Program-made: the position numbers and the translations under genes
Source: Bacteroidota bacterium
GTDB lineage: Bacteria; Bacteroidota; Bacteroidia; Palsa-948
DNA length: 37,820 nt
NCBI GenBank assembly: GCA_023251675.1
Contig: JAHEYJ010000007.1
Span: 1-37,820 of the forward strand
Direction of reading: 5' to 3'
Shown here: positions 1-9,510 of the stretch, one piece after another
Layout: every line of letters begins with the position of its first letter
How positions within the stretch are numbered: the stretch's first letter is position 1
The notes under the pieces: model-generated
Database searches by the model: none
What the model was told of the DNA's origin: nothing
The model's input: the letters and a program-made list of their open reading frames with translations, nothing else

Positions 1-2170
1 ACACGGAGTTGAATCCCTGTCTGTCGTTGGTCAGGTCGTCAATAACTTTCTTGGTGAGCTTTGAATTGGTATGTGTCCAGATATCGATGATCTGGTTGTA
101 CCGCTCATTGTTGGTGATGAAGCCCTGGTTGTAATTTTCAACAACTTCTTCCACTTCTTTATAAGCGTTTCCGATAAGTTTTGTTTTCTCAACCGGAACC
201 GTAATGTCATCAAGATTGAACGACAATCCGCCTTTGAAAGCGTGCATGTATCCAAGTTCTTTGATGTCATCAAGGAACTTTGCAGCAGCAGCGGTTCCTG
301 CTACTTTCAGCACATCTCCGATGATGTCGCGGAGAGATTTTTTTGTCATCACGTCATTGATGTAACCGGTTTCCTTTGGAGCTACCTGGTTGAAGAGGAC
401 TCTTCCTACAGTGGTTTCAATGATCTTCGTAACAAATTCTCCTTTTTCATTTTTCGAATTGTCGACTTTTACTTTGATGTACGCATGCAGGTCAACGATG
501 CATTCGTTATAGGCAATAATTACTTCTTCATAAGAATAGAAGGTGATACCTTCCCCTTTCACTTTATGTTCTTTCGTGCTTTTTCTTCCCTTGGTCATAT
601 AATACAATCCAAGAACCATGTCCTGGGAAGGAACGGCAACCGGAGCGCCGTTGGCGGGATTCAGTATGTTGTGGGAAGCCAGCATGAGGATCTGTGCTTC
701 GAGAACCGCTGCGTGACTGAGCGGAACGTGAACGGCCATCTGGTCACCGTCAAAGTCGGCGTTGAAGGCAGTACAAACCAGCGGGTGAAGCTGGATGGCT
801 TTTCCTTCTATCAGTTTTGGCTGGAAAGCCTGGATACCTAAACGGTGGAGGGTAGGAGCACGGTTGAGAAGAACAGGATGTCCTTTCATCACGTTTTCCA
901 GAATATCCCATACAATCGGTTCTTTGCGGTCAACAATTTTCTTTGCCGACTTCACCGTTTTAACAACACCACGCTCTAATAATTTTCGGATGATAAATGG
1001 CTTGAACAACTCGGCTGCCATATCTTTCGGCAGACCGCATTCGTGCAATTTCAATTCAGGGCCTACCACAATTACCGAACGACCGGAATAGTCAACCCGT
1101 TTTCCGAGCAGGTTCTGACGGAAACGGCCTTGTTTTCCTTTCAGAGAATCAGAAAGAGATTTCAGCGGACGGTTGGCATCTGTTTTTACGGCACTTGCTT
1201 TTCTTGAATTATCAAACAAGGAGTCAACAGATTCCTGGAGCATACGTTTCTCATTTCGGAGAATAACTTCAGGGGCTTTGATCTCCAGCAGTCGTTTCAA
1301 ACGATTGTTGCGGATGATGACGCGTCTGTATAAATCATTCAGATCGGAAGTCGCAAATCGGCCTCCGTCAAGCGGCACCAATGGACGAAGTTCAGGTGGA
1401 ATAACCGGAAGTGTTTTAATGACGGTCCACTCAGGCCGGTTCTCCACATGATTATTTGCCTGGCGGAAAGCTTCGACAACCTGTAAGCGTTTGAGCGCTT
1501 CGTTTTTCTTTTGCTGGGAAAGTTCCGTATTGGCTGTATTGCGGAGTGTATAAGAAAGTTCATCCAGATTCAAACGGCTCATCAGATCGGTAACGGCTTC
1601 TCCTCCCATCTTGGCAACAAATTTATTCGGGTCTTTATCGTCAAGGTATTGATTGTCTTTTGGAAGGGAATCAAGGATCTTGATGTATTCGTCTTCACTG
1701 AGGAAGTCAAGGTATTTGACACCATCCGCCGCTTTTACTCCTGGATTGACCACTACGTAACGTTCGTAGTAAATGATCATTTCCAGTTTTTTCGTTGGCA
1801 AACCAAGGAGCGCACCGATCTTATTTGGCAGAGAACGGAAATACCAAATGTGAATTACCGGCACAACGAGATTGATATGCCCCATTCTTTCACGGCGTAC
1901 TTTCTTCTCTGTTACTTCAACGCCGCAACGGTCGCAAACAATTCCTTTGTAACGGATCCGTTTGTATTTTCCGCAGTGGCATTCCCAGTCCTTAACAGGC
2001 CCGAAAATCCTTTCACAGAACAAACCATCGCGTTCCGGTTTGTAGGTGCGGTAGTTGATTGTTTCCGGCTTTGTTACTTCACCGTGTGACCACTCCAGGA
2101 TCTGCTCAGGAGAAGCCAAAGAAATAGTAACCTTCGTGAAGTTGCTTTTTTGCCTTGTGTCCTTTTTCAT
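1..2170 (-). CDS. rpoC: RNA polymerase subunit beta' (3' end outside window)
   Basis: This is the largest subunit of RNA polymerase; it carries the catalytic magnesium site. The first 723 residues are present and the gene runs off the left edge still open, so about half of the usual ~1400 residues is missing. The N-terminal zinc site is visible as C64, C66, C79 and C82. The invariant NADFDGD metal-binding motif is encoded at 743-763 (residues 470-476). The ATG at 2170-2168 begins MKKDTRQK. It lies 54 bases downstream of the rpoB stop, in the same orientation, as the last gene of the rplKAJL-rpoBC cluster. The spacer holds a short heptamer repeat and no obvious terminator, so co-transcription with rpoB is expected. 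Confidence 0.98.
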   Translation of the reverse strand, partial: MKKDTRQKSNFTKVTISLASPEQILEWSHGEVTKPETINYRTYKPERDGLFCERIFGPVKDWECHCGKYKRIRYKGIVCDRCGVEVTEKKVRRERMGHINLVVPVIHIWYFRSLPNKIGALLGLPTKKLEMIIYYERYVVVNPGVKAADGVKYLDFLSEDEYIKILDSLPKDNQYLDDKDPNKFVAKMGGEAVTDLMSRLNLDELSYTLRNTANTELSQQKKNEALKRLQVVEAFRQANNHVENRPEWTVIKTLPVIPPELRPLVPLDGGRFATSDLNDLYRRVIIRNNRLKRLLEIKAPEVILRNEKRMLQESVDSLFDNSRKASAVKTDANRPLKSLSDSLKGKQGRFRQNLLGKRVDYSGRSVIVVGPELKLHECGLPKDMAAELFKPFIIRKLLERGVVKTVKSAKKIVDRKEPIVWDILENVMKGHPVLLNRAPTLHRLGIQAFQPKLIEGKAIQLHPLVCTAFNADFDGDQMAVHVPLSHAAVLEAQILMLASHNILNPANGAPVAVPSQDMVLGLYYMTKGRKSTKEHKVKGEGITFYSYEEVIIAYNECIVDLHAYIKVKVDNSKNEKGEFVTKIIETTVGRVLFNQVAPKETGYINDVMTKKSLRDIIGDVLKVAGTAAAAKFLDDIKELGYMHAFKGGLSFNLDDITVPVEKTKLIGNAYKEVEEVVENYNQGFITNNERYNQIIDIWTHTNSKLTKKVIDDLTNDRQGFNSV

Positions 2171-2181
2171 ATATGTGATAG

Positions 2182-2196
2182 TCGTTATTCGTTATT
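2182..2196. repeat. Two-copy TCGTTAT heptamer between rpoB and rpoC
   Basis: Two direct copies of TCGTTAT lie in the short rpoB-rpoC spacer. The unit is close to the ATTCGTA/CGAATTA units found at about 7.15, 21.2, 31.4, 33.96 and 34.02 kb, so it is probably a small member of the same family. Confidence 0.6.
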
Positions 2197-2224
2197 AATT
2201 CTTGTTTTGTGAAAACATCAATCG

Positions 2225-5200
2225 TTAATCATGCAAAGCAAGGTTCAACCCAAGTCCGCGTAACTCATGCATCAATACATTGAATGATTCAGGAATTCCG
2301 GGGAGCGGCAGGTTATCGCCTTTCACAATTGCTTCGTATGTTTTTGTTCTGCCCACCACGTCGTCTGACTTAACCGTGAGAATTTCCTGGAGGATGTGCG
2401 CTGCACCGAATGCTTCAAGCGCCCAAACTTCCATCTCACCGAAACGCTGGCCACCGAACTGTGCTTTACCACCCAGCGGCTGCTGTGTGATGAGCGAGTA
2501 CGGTCCAATGGAACGTGCGTGCATCTTGTCGTCCACCATGTGGTGAAGTTTCAGGATGTAGATCACGCCAACGGTTGCCGGCTGGTCAAAACGTTTTCCG
2601 CTTTCGCCGTCGAACAAATAGGTTTTTCCATAGCGGGGAAGTTTTGCTTCATCCGTTAAGGAAGTGATCTGATCAATGGTGGCGCCGTCAAAGATAGGGG
2701 TGGAATATTTTTGTCCGAGTTTCAATCCGGCCCATCCGAGCACGGTCTCATAGATCTGTCCGAGGTTCATACGGGAAGGAACGCCCAGCGGGTTCAATAC
2801 CACATCCACCGGAGATCCGTCTTCCATGAACGGCATGTCTTCATCACGAACGATCTTGGCAACAATACCTTTGTTACCGTGGCGACCTGCCATTTTATCG
2901 CCCACTTTCAGCTTGCGCTTTTGGGTGATATAAACTTTTGCCAGTTGGATGATCCCTGCGGGTAATTCGTCACCCACCTGTACAGCAAACTTCCGGCGTT
3001 TGTGTTCGCCGAGAATTTCGTTGTACTTCACCCGGAAATTATGAAGAATGTGCTCGATCTGTTCGTTGACTTCTTTGCTCGTGGTCCATTTGTTCGGATT
3101 CACCTCTGTGTAGTCGTCAATTTTAAGCAGAAGTTTTTCGGTGAACTTGGTACCGCGTTCGATCAGTTCTTCTTTGAGATAATTATAAACGCCCTGTGAA
3201 GATTTTCCGCTTATCAGTTTCATTAATTTTCCGACCAGCTGAACTTTCAGGTCATCAAATTTATGATTGAACTCTTTGTCGATCTTATCCAGTGCATCTT
3301 TCTCGTCTGTCTTTGCTTTTTTGTCTTTCATCAGGCGGGAGAAGAGTTTTGTTTCCATCACAATTCCATAAGTGGAGGAAGGCATTCTCAGCGAAGCGTC
3401 TTTTACGTCGCCGGCTTTGTCACCGAAAATGGCACGAAGCAGTTTTTCTTCCGGAGACGGATCGGTTTCTCCTTTCGGAGTGATCTTTCCGATCAGGATA
3501 TCTCCTTCTTTTACTTCACAGCCTACGCGGATGATTCCGCGCTCGTCAAGATTCTTTGTCGCTTCTTCACTGACGTTCGGAATATCGGAAGTCAATTCTT
3601 CCATGCCGCGTTTTGTTTCGCGTACTTCAAGTGAATATTCATCCACGTGAATGGAAGTGAAAATATCTTCACGGACTATTCTTTCGGAAATTACAATGGC
3701 ATCCTCGAAGTTGTATCCTTTCCATGGCATGAATGCAACGGTCAGGTTTCTGCCCAGAGCCAGTTCTCCATTCTGCGTTCCGTAACCTTCGCAAAGCACC
3801 TGGCCTTTTTTTACTTTCTCGCCTTTCTTTACAATGGGGCGGAGCGTAACCGATGTGCTTTGGTTTGTTTTGCGGAATTTGGTCAGCAGATAAGTCTGAA
3901 TATCTTCATTGAAGCTCATCAGCTTTTCATCTTCGTCACGGGTATAACGTACGGTGATTTCTTTTGCATCAACGTATTCGATGACTCCATCGTTTTCTGC
4001 AACAATGAGTGTGCGTGTATCAAGGGCTACTTTTCCTTCCAGTCCTGTTCCGACGATCGGAGATTCAGGGCGGAGGAGAGGCACTGCCTGGCGCATCATG
4101 TTCGATCCCATCAATGCACGGTTGGCGTCATCGTGTTCAAGGAACGGAATGAGCGAAGCGGCAATGGAGGCGATCTGGTTTGGAGCCACGTCCATTAAAT
4201 TTACTTTGTCAGGAACAACAAGAGGATAGTTTCCTTCAAAGCGGGTTTTAACATGGTCCTCTTTTATATTTCCCTTGTCATCCATATTTGCGGTTGCCTG
4301 TGCAATCGCTTTTTCGTCTTCCTCTTCAGCAGTAAGATAGGTCACCGGCTTGTTTAGTTCCACTTTTCCGCCGGTTACTGAACGGTAAGGTGTTTCGATG
4401 AAACCGAGTTTATTGATCTTGGCGTAAACACAAAGAGAAGAGATCAAACCGATGTTCGGACCTTCCGGTGTTTCAATGGTACAAAGACGGCCGTAGTGCG
4501 TATAGTGTACGTCACGAACCTCGAATCCGGCACGTTCTCTCGACAGACCGCCCGGTCCCAGTGCAGATAACCTGCGCTTGTGTGTAAGTTCTGCCAGCGG
4601 ATTGGTCTGATCCATGAACTGAGACAGCTGGTTGGTTCCGAAAAATGAATTGATCACTGATGACAATGTTTTTGCATTGATCAGATCGATCGGTGTGAAC
4701 ACTTCATTGTCACGAACGTTCATCCGCTCACGGATCGTACGCGCCATACGCGCAAGTCCTACGCCGAACTGTGTTGACAATTGTTCACCAACGGTCCGTA
4801 CGCGACGGTTGCTCAGGTGATCGATATCATCCACGTTCACTTTCAGATTGATCAGCTGGATCAGGAATTTAATGATCGCAACAATATCTTCTTTGGTAAG
4901 AACGCGAACGTTGGGAGGAATAACGAGATTTAATTTTTTGTTGAGGCGGTAACGTCCAACTTCTCCCAGGTCATAGCGTTTGTCGGAAAAGAAGAGCTTT
5001 TCAATAACGCTTTTTGCCGTTTCTTCATCCGGCGGTTCTGCGTTACGGAGTAACCGGTAAATATATTCAACCGCTTCTTTTTCAGAATTAGTAGGGTCTT
5101 TCTGCAGGGTGTTGTAAATGATCGTGTAGTCGCTGAACTCTTTGTCTTCTTTATGGAGAATGACCGTTTTAACATTCGCGTTCAGGATCGTTTCAACGTG

Positions 5201-6040
5201 CTCTTCTGTGATAATGGTCTCGCGCTCGATCAATACTTCGTTACGCTCGATCGATACCACTTCGCCGGTATCCTCATCCACGAAATCTTCCACCCATGTT
5301 TTCAGAACGCGCGCGGCTAATTTTCTGCCGACCGCTTTTTTGAGGGAAGGTTTGCTGACGGTGATCTCATCGGCAAGGTTGAAAAGTTCAAGGATCTGCT
5401 TATCGTTCTCAAATCCGATCGCACGAAGCATCGTGGTAACGGGCAATTTCTTTTTACGGTCGATGTAGGCATACATCACGTTGTTGATGTCTGTCGCAAA
5501 CTCGATCCACGCTCCTTTGAACGGAATGACACGGGCGGAGTAGAGGCGGCTTCCGTTGGGATGGCGGTTCTGTCCGAAGAAAACTCCCGGTGAACGGTGA
5601 AGCTGAGAAACAATAACGCGTTCGGCTCCATTGATGATGAAACTTCCTTTTGGCGTCATGTACGGAATCGTTCCGAGATATACATCCTGCACAACGGTTT
5701 TGAAATCTTCGTGTTCCGGATCGGTACAGGAAAGGCGCAAACGCGCTTTCAGCGGAACGTTATAGGTCAGTCCGCGCTCGATGCATTCGTCAATTCCGTA
5801 GCGGGGAGGATCTACATAGTAATCCAGGAATTCCAGAACGAAATTGTTCCGAGCGTCGGAAACAGGATAGTTTTCAGAGAAAACTTTATAGAGTCCTTCG
5901 TTCTTCCTGTTTTCAGGAGTAGTGTCCACCTGCATGAAATCCTTAAACGATTTAACCTGGATGTCCAGGAAGTCAGGATAATCAATGGAGTGTTTTGTGC
6001 TGGCGAAATTAACGCGAGGGTTTTTCTTTAGTGATGCCAT
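2225..6040 (-). CDS. rpoB: RNA polymerase subunit beta
   Basis: This is the second-largest RNA polymerase subunit, 1271 aa, the usual Bacteroidota length. The rifampicin-pocket segment is at residues 468-500: [12 protein letters not shown], then [13 protein letters not shown]. It keeps the residues equivalent to E. coli D516, H526 and S531 (here D477, H487, S492), so the wild-type rifampicin-sensitive state is predicted. The C-terminal part contains the [12 protein letters not shown] motif and the protein ends LNLALHD. The ATG at 6040 is followed by [12 protein letters not shown]. It lies 161 bases downstream of rplL across a hairpin-rich leader, and directly upstream of rpoC. Confidence 0.99.
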   Translation of the reverse strand: MASLKKNPRVNFASTKHSIDYPDFLDIQVKSFKDFMQVDTTPENRKNEGLYKVFSENYPVSDARNNFVLEFLDYYVDPPRYGIDECIERGLTYNVPLKARLRLSCTDPEHEDFKTVVQDVYLGTIPYMTPKGSFIINGAERVIVSQLHRSPGVFFGQNRHPNGSRLYSARVIPFKGAWIEFATDINNVMYAYIDRKKKLPVTTMLRAIGFENDKQILELFNLADEITVSKPSLKKAVGRKLAARVLKTWVEDFVDEDTGEVVSIERNEVLIERETIITEEHVETILNANVKTVILHKEDKEFSDYTIIYNTLQKDPTNSEKEAVEYIYRLLRNAEPPDEETAKSVIEKLFFSDKRYDLGEVGRYRLNKKLNLVIPPNVRVLTKEDIVAIIKFLIQLINLKVNVDDIDHLSNRRVRTVGEQLSTQFGVGLARMARTIRERMNVRDNEVFTPIDLINAKTLSSVINSFFGTNQLSQFMDQTNPLAELTHKRRLSALGPGGLSRERAGFEVRDVHYTHYGRLCTIETPEGPNIGLISSLCVYAKINKLGFIETPYRSVTGGKVELNKPVTYLTAEEEDEKAIAQATANMDDKGNIKEDHVKTRFEGNYPLVVPDKVNLMDVAPNQIASIAASLIPFLEHDDANRALMGSNMMRQAVPLLRPESPIVGTGLEGKVALDTRTLIVAENDGVIEYVDAKEITVRYTRDEDEKLMSFNEDIQTYLLTKFRKTNQSTSVTLRPIVKKGEKVKKGQVLCEGYGTQNGELALGRNLTVAFMPWKGYNFEDAIVISERIVREDIFTSIHVDEYSLEVRETKRGMEELTSDIPNVSEEATKNLDERGIIRVGCEVKEGDILIGKITPKGETDPSPEEKLLRAIFGDKAGDVKDASLRMPSSTYGIVMETKLFSRLMKDKKAKTDEKDALDKIDKEFNHKFDDLKVQLVGKLMKLISGKSSQGVYNYLKEELIERGTKFTEKLLLKIDDYTEVNPNKWTTSKEVNEQIEHILHNFRVKYNEILGEHKRRKFAVQVGDELPAGIIQLAKVYITQKRKLKVGDKMAGRHGNKGIVAKIVRDEDMPFMEDGSPVDVVLNPLGVPSRMNLGQIYETVLGWAGLKLGQKYSTPIFDGATIDQITSLTDEAKLPRYGKTYLFDGESGKRFDQPATVGVIYILKLHHMVDDKMHARSIGPYSLITQQPLGGKAQFGGQRFGEMEVWALEAFGAAHILQEILTVKSDDVVGRTKTYEAIVKGDNLPLPGIPESFNVLMHELRGLGLNLALHD

Positions 6041-6060
6041 AAAACATTTTTCAGTTTATT

Positions 6061-6079
6061 CCGAAGGAACTCCTTCGGA
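6061..6079 (-). promoter_or_regulatory. Hairpin just upstream of rpoB start
   Basis: CCGAAGG and CCTTCGG form a perfect 7-bp stem around a 4-base loop (8 bp if the loop closes to 2 bases). It sits about 20 bases upstream of the rpoB ATG, so in the mRNA it would be next to the ribosome-landing region. The sequence shows the hairpin directly; a regulatory role is inferred. Confidence 0.5.
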
Positions 6080-6104
6080 GCGGATTTTCGGTTTACCAAT
6101 CAAT

Positions 6105-6126
6105 TTCTGAAGCAAAAACTTCAGAA
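6105..6126 (-). promoter_or_regulatory. Perfect 8-bp hairpin in rplL-rpoB leader
   Basis: TTCTGAAG and CTTCAGAA are perfect inverted copies separated by six bases. On the transcribed strand the T-run precedes the hairpin instead of following it, so this is not a standard intrinsic terminator. It may be an RNA-processing or regulatory hairpin. Confidence 0.5.
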
Positions 6127-6151
6127 AAAAAAGAACAATATAAACGCAAAT

Positions 6152-6179
6152 ACCCCGCACCATTTTTCAGGCGCGGGGT
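6152..6179 (-). terminator. GC-rich hairpin downstream of rplL (attenuator-like)
   Basis: A 7-bp stem (ACCCCGC with GCGGGGT) lies 23 bases after the rplL stop. There is no good U-run after it, so it looks more like a partial attenuator or processing site than a full terminator. E. coli also has an attenuator between rplL and rpoB, which supports but does not prove the same role here. Confidence 0.5.
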
Positions 6180-6201
6180 TCTTGCAAGTATCTATAAAAG
6201 C

Positions 6202-6570
6202 TTACTTAACTTCAACTTCTGCTCCTGCTTCGGTTAGTTGTTTTCTCAAACTTTCAGCGTCTTCTTTAGAGACACCTTCTTTAACCGGTTTTGGTGCAGC
6301 ATCCACGAGATCTTTTGCTTCTTTAAGTCCGAGACCTGTAAGTTCTTTTACAAGTTTAACAACCTGAAGTTTGGCTTGTCCTCCGCTTTTGAGGATCACG
6401 TCAAAGGTTGATTTTTCAGCGGCTGCTGCTCCGGCAGCGGCTGGTGCTGCTGCAACGGCAGCTGCGGCTGGTTCGATTCCATACTCGTCCTTGAGTATTT
6501 TAGCCAATTCATTTACTTCTTTCACAGTTAAGTTTACTAACTGGTCTGCAATTTGCTTTAAGTCCGCCAT
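6202..6570 (-). CDS. rplL: 50S ribosomal protein bL12 (L7/L12)
   Basis: This is the ribosomal stalk protein that recruits translational GTPases; it binds uL10 as dimers. At 122 aa it has normal length. The N-terminal dimerisation region ([14 protein letters not shown]) is followed by an alanine-rich hinge at about residues 35-53, then the C-terminal globular domain starting near STFDVIL. The start is the ATG at 6570. It lies 43 bases downstream of rplJ in the same operon. Apart from the hairpin-rich spacer that follows it, nothing is unusual. Confidence 0.99.
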   Translation of the reverse strand: MADLKQIADQLVNLTVKEVNELAKILKDEYGIEPAAAAVAAAPAAAGAAAAEKSTFDVILKSGGQAKLQVVKLVKELTGLGLKEAKDLVDAAPKPVKEGVSKEDAESLRKQLTEAGAEVEVK

Positions 6571-6613
6571 CGTGATTTATGTTTATGTGTTATTGTTGAA
6601 AAGGGTTACTTGT

Positions 6614-7141
6614 TTAGTTTGCTTTTTTGTTTTCCAGTGTTTTTAAAAGCCCTGCAATCTTGTGTTTACCGGACAACAGCCCGCTAACCACATTTTTCGC
6701 AGGCGACTGAAGAAGAGCAATAACTTCTCCGATCATTTCATTTTTACTCTTGATGTTTGCCAGCTCTTCCAATTGGTTGTGGCCGATGTAAACCGATTCC
6801 TCTACATAAGCAGATTTCAAGATCGGTTTTTCGTTTCCTTCTTTACGGAAATCCTTGATGAGTTTTGCAGGAGCGTTTGCCACCGAACTGAACAGGATAG
6901 CCGTTGCTCCTTTCAATGTATCATGCAGCGGTTCATAATTGGCGCTGGTCTTTTCCATCGCTTTACTGAGGAGCGTGTTTTTGACAACAAGCATTTTAAT
7001 ATCCTTGTCAAAACACAAGCGCCTGAACTTATTTGTCTTCTCCACCGAAAGCCCGGAAGCATCGGTCAGGTAAAAATGCGCATTCTCTTTCAGTAAAGCA
7101 GAAAGCGTTTCTATTGCCTGATTTTTTTCTTGTTTATTCAT
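6614..7141 (-). CDS. rplJ: 50S ribosomal protein uL10
   Basis: This is the base of the ribosomal stalk; it binds 23S rRNA and carries the bL12 dimers. The protein is 175 aa, beginning MNKQEKNQAIETL. The uL10 pattern YLTDASGLSV, then a KNTLLSKAM segment, is visible in the first 65 residues. The lysine-rich helical C-terminus (LLKTLENKKAN) would anchor bL12. The ATG at 7141 follows a spacer containing the CCCGATAGCTATCGGG palindrome. In E. coli the L10-L12 complex represses its own mRNA leader; I see no clear L10-binding structure here and do not claim it. Confidence 0.98.
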   Translation of the reverse strand: MNKQEKNQAIETLSALLKENAHFYLTDASGLSVEKTNKFRRLCFDKDIKMLVVKNTLLSKAMEKTSANYEPLHDTLKGATAILFSSVANAPAKLIKDFRKEGNEKPILKSAYVEESVYIGHNQLEELANIKSKNEMIGEVIALLQSPAKNVVSGLLSGKHKIAGLLKTLENKKAN

Positions 7142-7148
7142 ATTACAA

Positions 7149-7185
7149 CGAATTACTGATCCCGATAGCTATCGGGACGAATTAC
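7149..7185. repeat. Palindrome CCCGATAGCTATCGGG between two CGAATTAC copies
   Basis: The rplA-rplJ spacer contains an 18-base perfect palindrome (7160-7177, core at 7161-7176). CGAATTAC copies flank it at 7149-7156 and 7178-7185. The flanking unit belongs to the same CGAATTA family seen near 21.2 and 34.0 kb. Transcribed RNA would fold into a stable stem here between rplA and rplJ. Confidence 0.7.
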
Positions 7186-7193
7186 GGATTTTG

Positions 7194-7883
7194 TTAGCCA
7201 ACAATTTTAGAGTCGATCTTAACGCCAGGGCTCATCGTGCTGGACATTACGATACTTTTTATATAGGTTCCTTTGGAAGCAGCCGGTTTGAGTTTTGCAA
7301 TGGACTGGATCAGTTCGTTTGCGTTATCAGCAATTTTATCTGCATCAAACGAAACTTTTCCAATGGATGCATGAACGATTCCCTGTTTGTCTGCTTTGAA
7401 ATCGATCTTGCCCGCCTTTACTTCTTTAACGGCTTTGCCAACTTCCATTGTAACGGTTCCGGATTTCGGGTTGGGCATGAGCCCGCGTGGACCGAGCACC
7501 TTTCCGAGTGCACCTACCTTTCCCATTACAGCGGGTGTGCAGACGATAACATCAATATCTGTCCATCCATTTTTAATTTTTTCTACATATTCGTCGAGAC
7601 CGACATGATCAGCGCCTGCCGCTTTTGCTTCTGCATCTTTGTCAGGAGTGCAAAGCACGAGTACGCGTACGGATTTGCCGATTCCGTGAGGCATCGCCAC
7701 GGTTCCGCGAACGATCTGGCCTTTTGCAGTATCAATACCCAGCCGAACACTGATATCAACTGAAGAATCAAACTTGGTGGTAGTTATTTCTTTAACGATC
7801 TTGGCTGCATCGCGCAGGTTATACACCTTAGTGGCGTCAAACTTGCCGATCACTGCTTTTCTTTTTTTAGTCAACTTTGCCAT
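7194..7883 (-). CDS. rplA: 50S ribosomal protein uL1
   Basis: This is the L1-stalk protein of the large subunit, 229 aa, involved in E-site tRNA release. The reading frame extends upstream to 7946, but that extension translates a heptamer array (residues like SQISNLKS). The real start is the ATG at 7883, beginning [15 protein letters not shown], which matches the family length. Typical uL1 segments are visible: [12 protein letters not shown], and [14 protein letters not shown]. It lies downstream of rplK and upstream of rplJ. The rplK-rplA spacer (about 145 bases) is unusually long for this operon and is filled by heptamer arrays. Confidence 0.98.
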   Translation of the reverse strand: MAKLTKKRKAVIGKFDATKVYNLRDAAKIVKEITTTKFDSSVDISVRLGIDTAKGQIVRGTVAMPHGIGKSVRVLVLCTPDKDAEAKAAGADHVGLDEYVEKIKNGWTDIDVIVCTPAVMGKVGALGKVLGPRGLMPNPKSGTVTMEVGKAVKEVKAGKIDFKADKQGIVHASIGKVSFDADKIADNANELIQSIAKLKPAASKGTYIKSIVMSSTMSPGVKIDSKIVG

Positions 7884-7892
7884 GTAAATTCC

Positions 7893-8027
7893 AGATTTGA
7901 GATTTGAGATTTGAGATTTGAGAAGGAGCGCCATGCTCGTATTCATTTCTCTTAGCTCATTTCTTCATTTTAGTTTTTTCGTTTGTTTGTTGTCTTTTTA
8001 TCTCACGTCTAATATCTCACATCTCTC
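7893..8027. repeat. Inverted pair of 7-nt arrays in rplK-rplA spacer
   Basis: Array 1 (7893-7923) is four exact AGATTTG units plus a partial one. Array 2 (8000-8027) is four degenerate units, ATCTCAC, GTCTAAT, ATCTCAC, ATCTCTC. The TGAGA core of array 1 is complementary to the TCTCA core of array 2. Each repeats every seven bases, so the RNA could form a long stem with 2-nt internal loops around a 76-base loop. Confidence 0.8.
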
Positions 8028-8029
8028 TT

Positions 8030-8461
8030 CTATTTTTTTTCTTCCACATTGATACCCATGCTGCGTGCCTGGCCAGCAACCATGCTCATAGCGGATTCAA
8101 TCTTAAAACAGTTCATGTCAATCATTTTATCTTCGGCGATAGCTTTGATCTGAGCCCAGGAAACGGTACCTACCTTTTTTCTGTTGGGTTCTCCTGATCC
8201 ACTTTCGATCTTTAAGGCTTCTTTTAACTGGGCTGCAACCGGAGGCCGCTTAAGAACGAATTCAAATGTTTTATCTGTGTAAACAGTAATGATCGCCGGG
8301 ATCATTTTGTTGCCCAGCTCTTTTGTGCGGGCATTGAACTGCTTGCAGAACTCCATGATGTTCACTCCCTTTGCGCCGAGTGCCGGGCCGATAGGAGGAG
8401 CAGGGTTTGCAGCGCCTGCTTTAATTACCAGTTTTACTAATGCGCCTACTTCTTTTGCCAT
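8030..8461 (-). CDS. rplK: 50S ribosomal protein uL11
   Basis: This protein forms the GTPase-associated centre with 23S rRNA helices 43/44. It is 143 aa, starting [16 protein letters not shown] at the ATG at 8461. The proline-rich N-terminal signature ([16 protein letters not shown]) is intact; this is the thiopeptide-contacting region in the family. The C-terminal RNA-binding domain contains the GTARSMG-like segment, here [14 protein letters not shown]. It lies between nusG and rplA, and both flanking spacers carry heptamer arrays. Confidence 0.98.
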   Translation of the reverse strand: MAKEVGALVKLVIKAGAANPAPPIGPALGAKGVNIMEFCKQFNARTKELGNKMIPAIITVYTDKTFEFVLKRPPVAAQLKEALKIESGSGEPNRKKVGTVSWAQIKAIAEDKMIDMNCFKIESAMSMVAGQARSMGINVEEKK

Positions 8462-8471
8462 TGTATCTCTT

Positions 8472-8541
8472 AGATTTGAGATTTGAGATTTGAGATTTGA
8501 GAGGTGGTTTTTGTCTCACGTCTCATACTCTCACGTCTCAT
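8472..8541. repeat. Inverted pair of 7-nt arrays in nusG-rplK spacer
   Basis: Array 1 (8472-8499) is four exact AGATTTG copies, the same unit as at 7893. Array 2 (8513-8541) reads GTCTCAC, GTCTCAT, ACTCTCAC, GTCTCAT, with one unit lengthened by a base. TGAGA and TCTCA cores are complementary with a 7-base period and a loop of only 13 bases, so a bulged hairpin in the operon mRNA is likely. It fills nearly all of the 87-base spacer. Confidence 0.8.
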
Positions 8542-8548
8542 TTCTGTT

Positions 8549-9139
8549 TTATTGTTTTTCAACCTGCATGTAACTGAGTTCAAGCGGAGTTTTGCGCCCG
8601 AAGATCTTCACGGTTACTTTCAGTTTTTTCTTTTCTTCAATTACTTCTTCAATCGTTCCAGTAAATGTATTGAACGGGCCGTCGATAATTTTTACCGTAT
8701 CGCCAACGTAAAAAGGAATATTTATCTTTTCGGTTGTTTCCGCCAGTTCATCCACCTTTCCAAGGATGCGGTTCACTTCCGACAAGCGGAGCGGAGTCGC
8801 TTCCCCGTTTTTGCTTCCCAGGAATCCCAATACGCCGGGCACATTCCGGATGGTGTGTGGTACTTCCCCGGAAAGAAGCGCTTCAACTAATATGTATACG
8901 GGAAAGAAATTTCTTTCCTTGCTTACTTTCTTTCCGGCGCGGATCTGGAACACTTTCTCAGTTGGAATCAAAACCTGGGAAACAAATTTCCCGAGTTTCA
9001 TTCGCTTGATCTCTGCTTCAATGCTCTGTTTGATCTTCTTTTCCTTTCCACTGATCGCACGCACGACAAACCATCTTTTTTCATCCTGAGCGGCAGGTGA
9101 ATTAGAAACGGAGACTTTATGTTGGGCCGTTGTTGCCAT
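8549..9139 (-). CDS. nusG: Transcription termination/antitermination factor NusG
   Basis: NusG binds RNA polymerase as a processivity factor and links it to ribosomes or Rho. The protein is 196 aa. A poorly conserved ~20-residue N-terminus precedes the NGN domain beginning KRWFVVRAISGKEKK. The NGN core contains FFPVYILVEA and the TIRNVPGVLGFLG segment. The C-terminal KOW domain starts near VGDTVKIIDGPF and ends SYMQVEKQ. The start is the ATG at 9139, three bases after the secE stop, so the two genes are probably translationally coupled. Confidence 0.98.
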   Translation of the reverse strand: MATTAQHKVSVSNSPAAQDEKRWFVVRAISGKEKKIKQSIEAEIKRMKLGKFVSQVLIPTEKVFQIRAGKKVSKERNFFPVYILVEALLSGEVPHTIRNVPGVLGFLGSKNGEATPLRLSEVNRILGKVDELAETTEKINIPFYVGDTVKIIDGPFNTFTGTIEEVIEEKKKLKVTVKIFGRKTPLELSYMQVEKQ

Positions 9140-9142
9140 TGC

Positions 9143-9337
9143 TTATTTGAAAAAATTATAAATCATTTCCATCAGGAATTTGAAAGCCACATCCATTCCG
9201 TATACCAGCAGGGCAGTGAAAAGGGTTGCTATCATTACAATGACAGCGCTGCCTTGAAGTTCCTTCCACGAGGGCCAGGAAACTTTTGTTACCAGCTCGC
9301 TGTAGGTATCGTTAATGTAGGCTCTTACTTTGTTCAT
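9143..9337 (-). CDS. secE: Preprotein translocase subunit SecE
   Basis: SecE is the small essential subunit that clamps SecY in the inner membrane. The protein is 64 aa, with the single-membrane-helix form usual outside proteobacteria. An amphipathic N-terminal segment ends at the conserved VSWPSWKEL, followed by one hydrophobic helix (about residues 30-52). The frame is open further upstream through tRNA-Trp, but the correct start is the ATG at 9337 (MNKVRAYINDTY), 20 bases beyond the end of the tRNA. It is transcribed after tuf and tRNA-Trp and just before nusG. Confidence 0.97.
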   Translation of the reverse strand: MNKVRAYINDTYSELVTKVSWPSWKELQGSAVIVMIATLFTALLVYGMDVAFKFLMEMIYNFFK

Positions 9338-9357
9338 CTTCTGTTCCTTATTATATG

Positions 9358-9430
9358 CACAGGTGGAGAGGCTCGAACTCCCAGCCTGCGGTTTTGGAGA
9401 CCGCTGCTCTACCAATTGAGCTACACCTGT
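9358..9430 (-). tRNA. tRNA-Trp (anticodon CCA)
   Basis: A 73-nt cloverleaf can be drawn. The acceptor stem is ACAGGTG with CACCTGT. The D-arm region is TAGCTCAATTGGTAGAGC. The anticodon stem GCGGT/ACCGC holds loop CTCCAAA, and the T-arm contains GTTCGAGCC. No 3' CCA is encoded. It sits between tuf and secE, a classic location for tRNA-Trp. Confidence 0.97.
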
Positions 9431-9437
9431 TTCTCAG

Positions 9438-9507
9438 TTGGGAGTCAGTAGTCAGGAGTTCGGAGCGGTGAGACATGAAGTTACTCCCAACTCCGGACTC
9501 CTTCTCC
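9438..9507. repeat. Inverted pair of 7-nt arrays between tuf and tRNA-Trp
   Basis: Array 1 (9438-9465) reads TTGGGAG, TCAGTAG, TCAGGAG, TTCGGAG. Array 2 (9483-9507) reads ACTCCCA, ACTCCGG, ACTCCTT, CTCC. The GGAG cores of one pair with the CTCC cores of the other across a 17-base loop. The element begins 4 bases past the tuf stop and ends just before tRNA-Trp, so it could act in tuf mRNA 3'-end formation or tRNA release. Confidence 0.8.
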
Positions 9508-9510
9508 AAA

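Noticed and set aside
71-841. Long plus-strand reading frame opposite rpoC
   Set aside because: It is antisense to the catalytic region of rpoC, including the NADFDGD motif, and has no recognisable protein features. It reflects codon bias of the real gene.
7884-7946. N-terminal extension of uL1
   Set aside because: It translates a heptamer array and is absent from the family. MAKLTKKRK at 7883 is the expected start.
8472-8541. CRISPR array
   Set aside because: Units are 7 bases with no spacers, and no cas genes are present.
9338-9415. N-terminal extension of SecE
   Set aside because: It lies within tRNA-Trp. The normal SecE start is at 9337.
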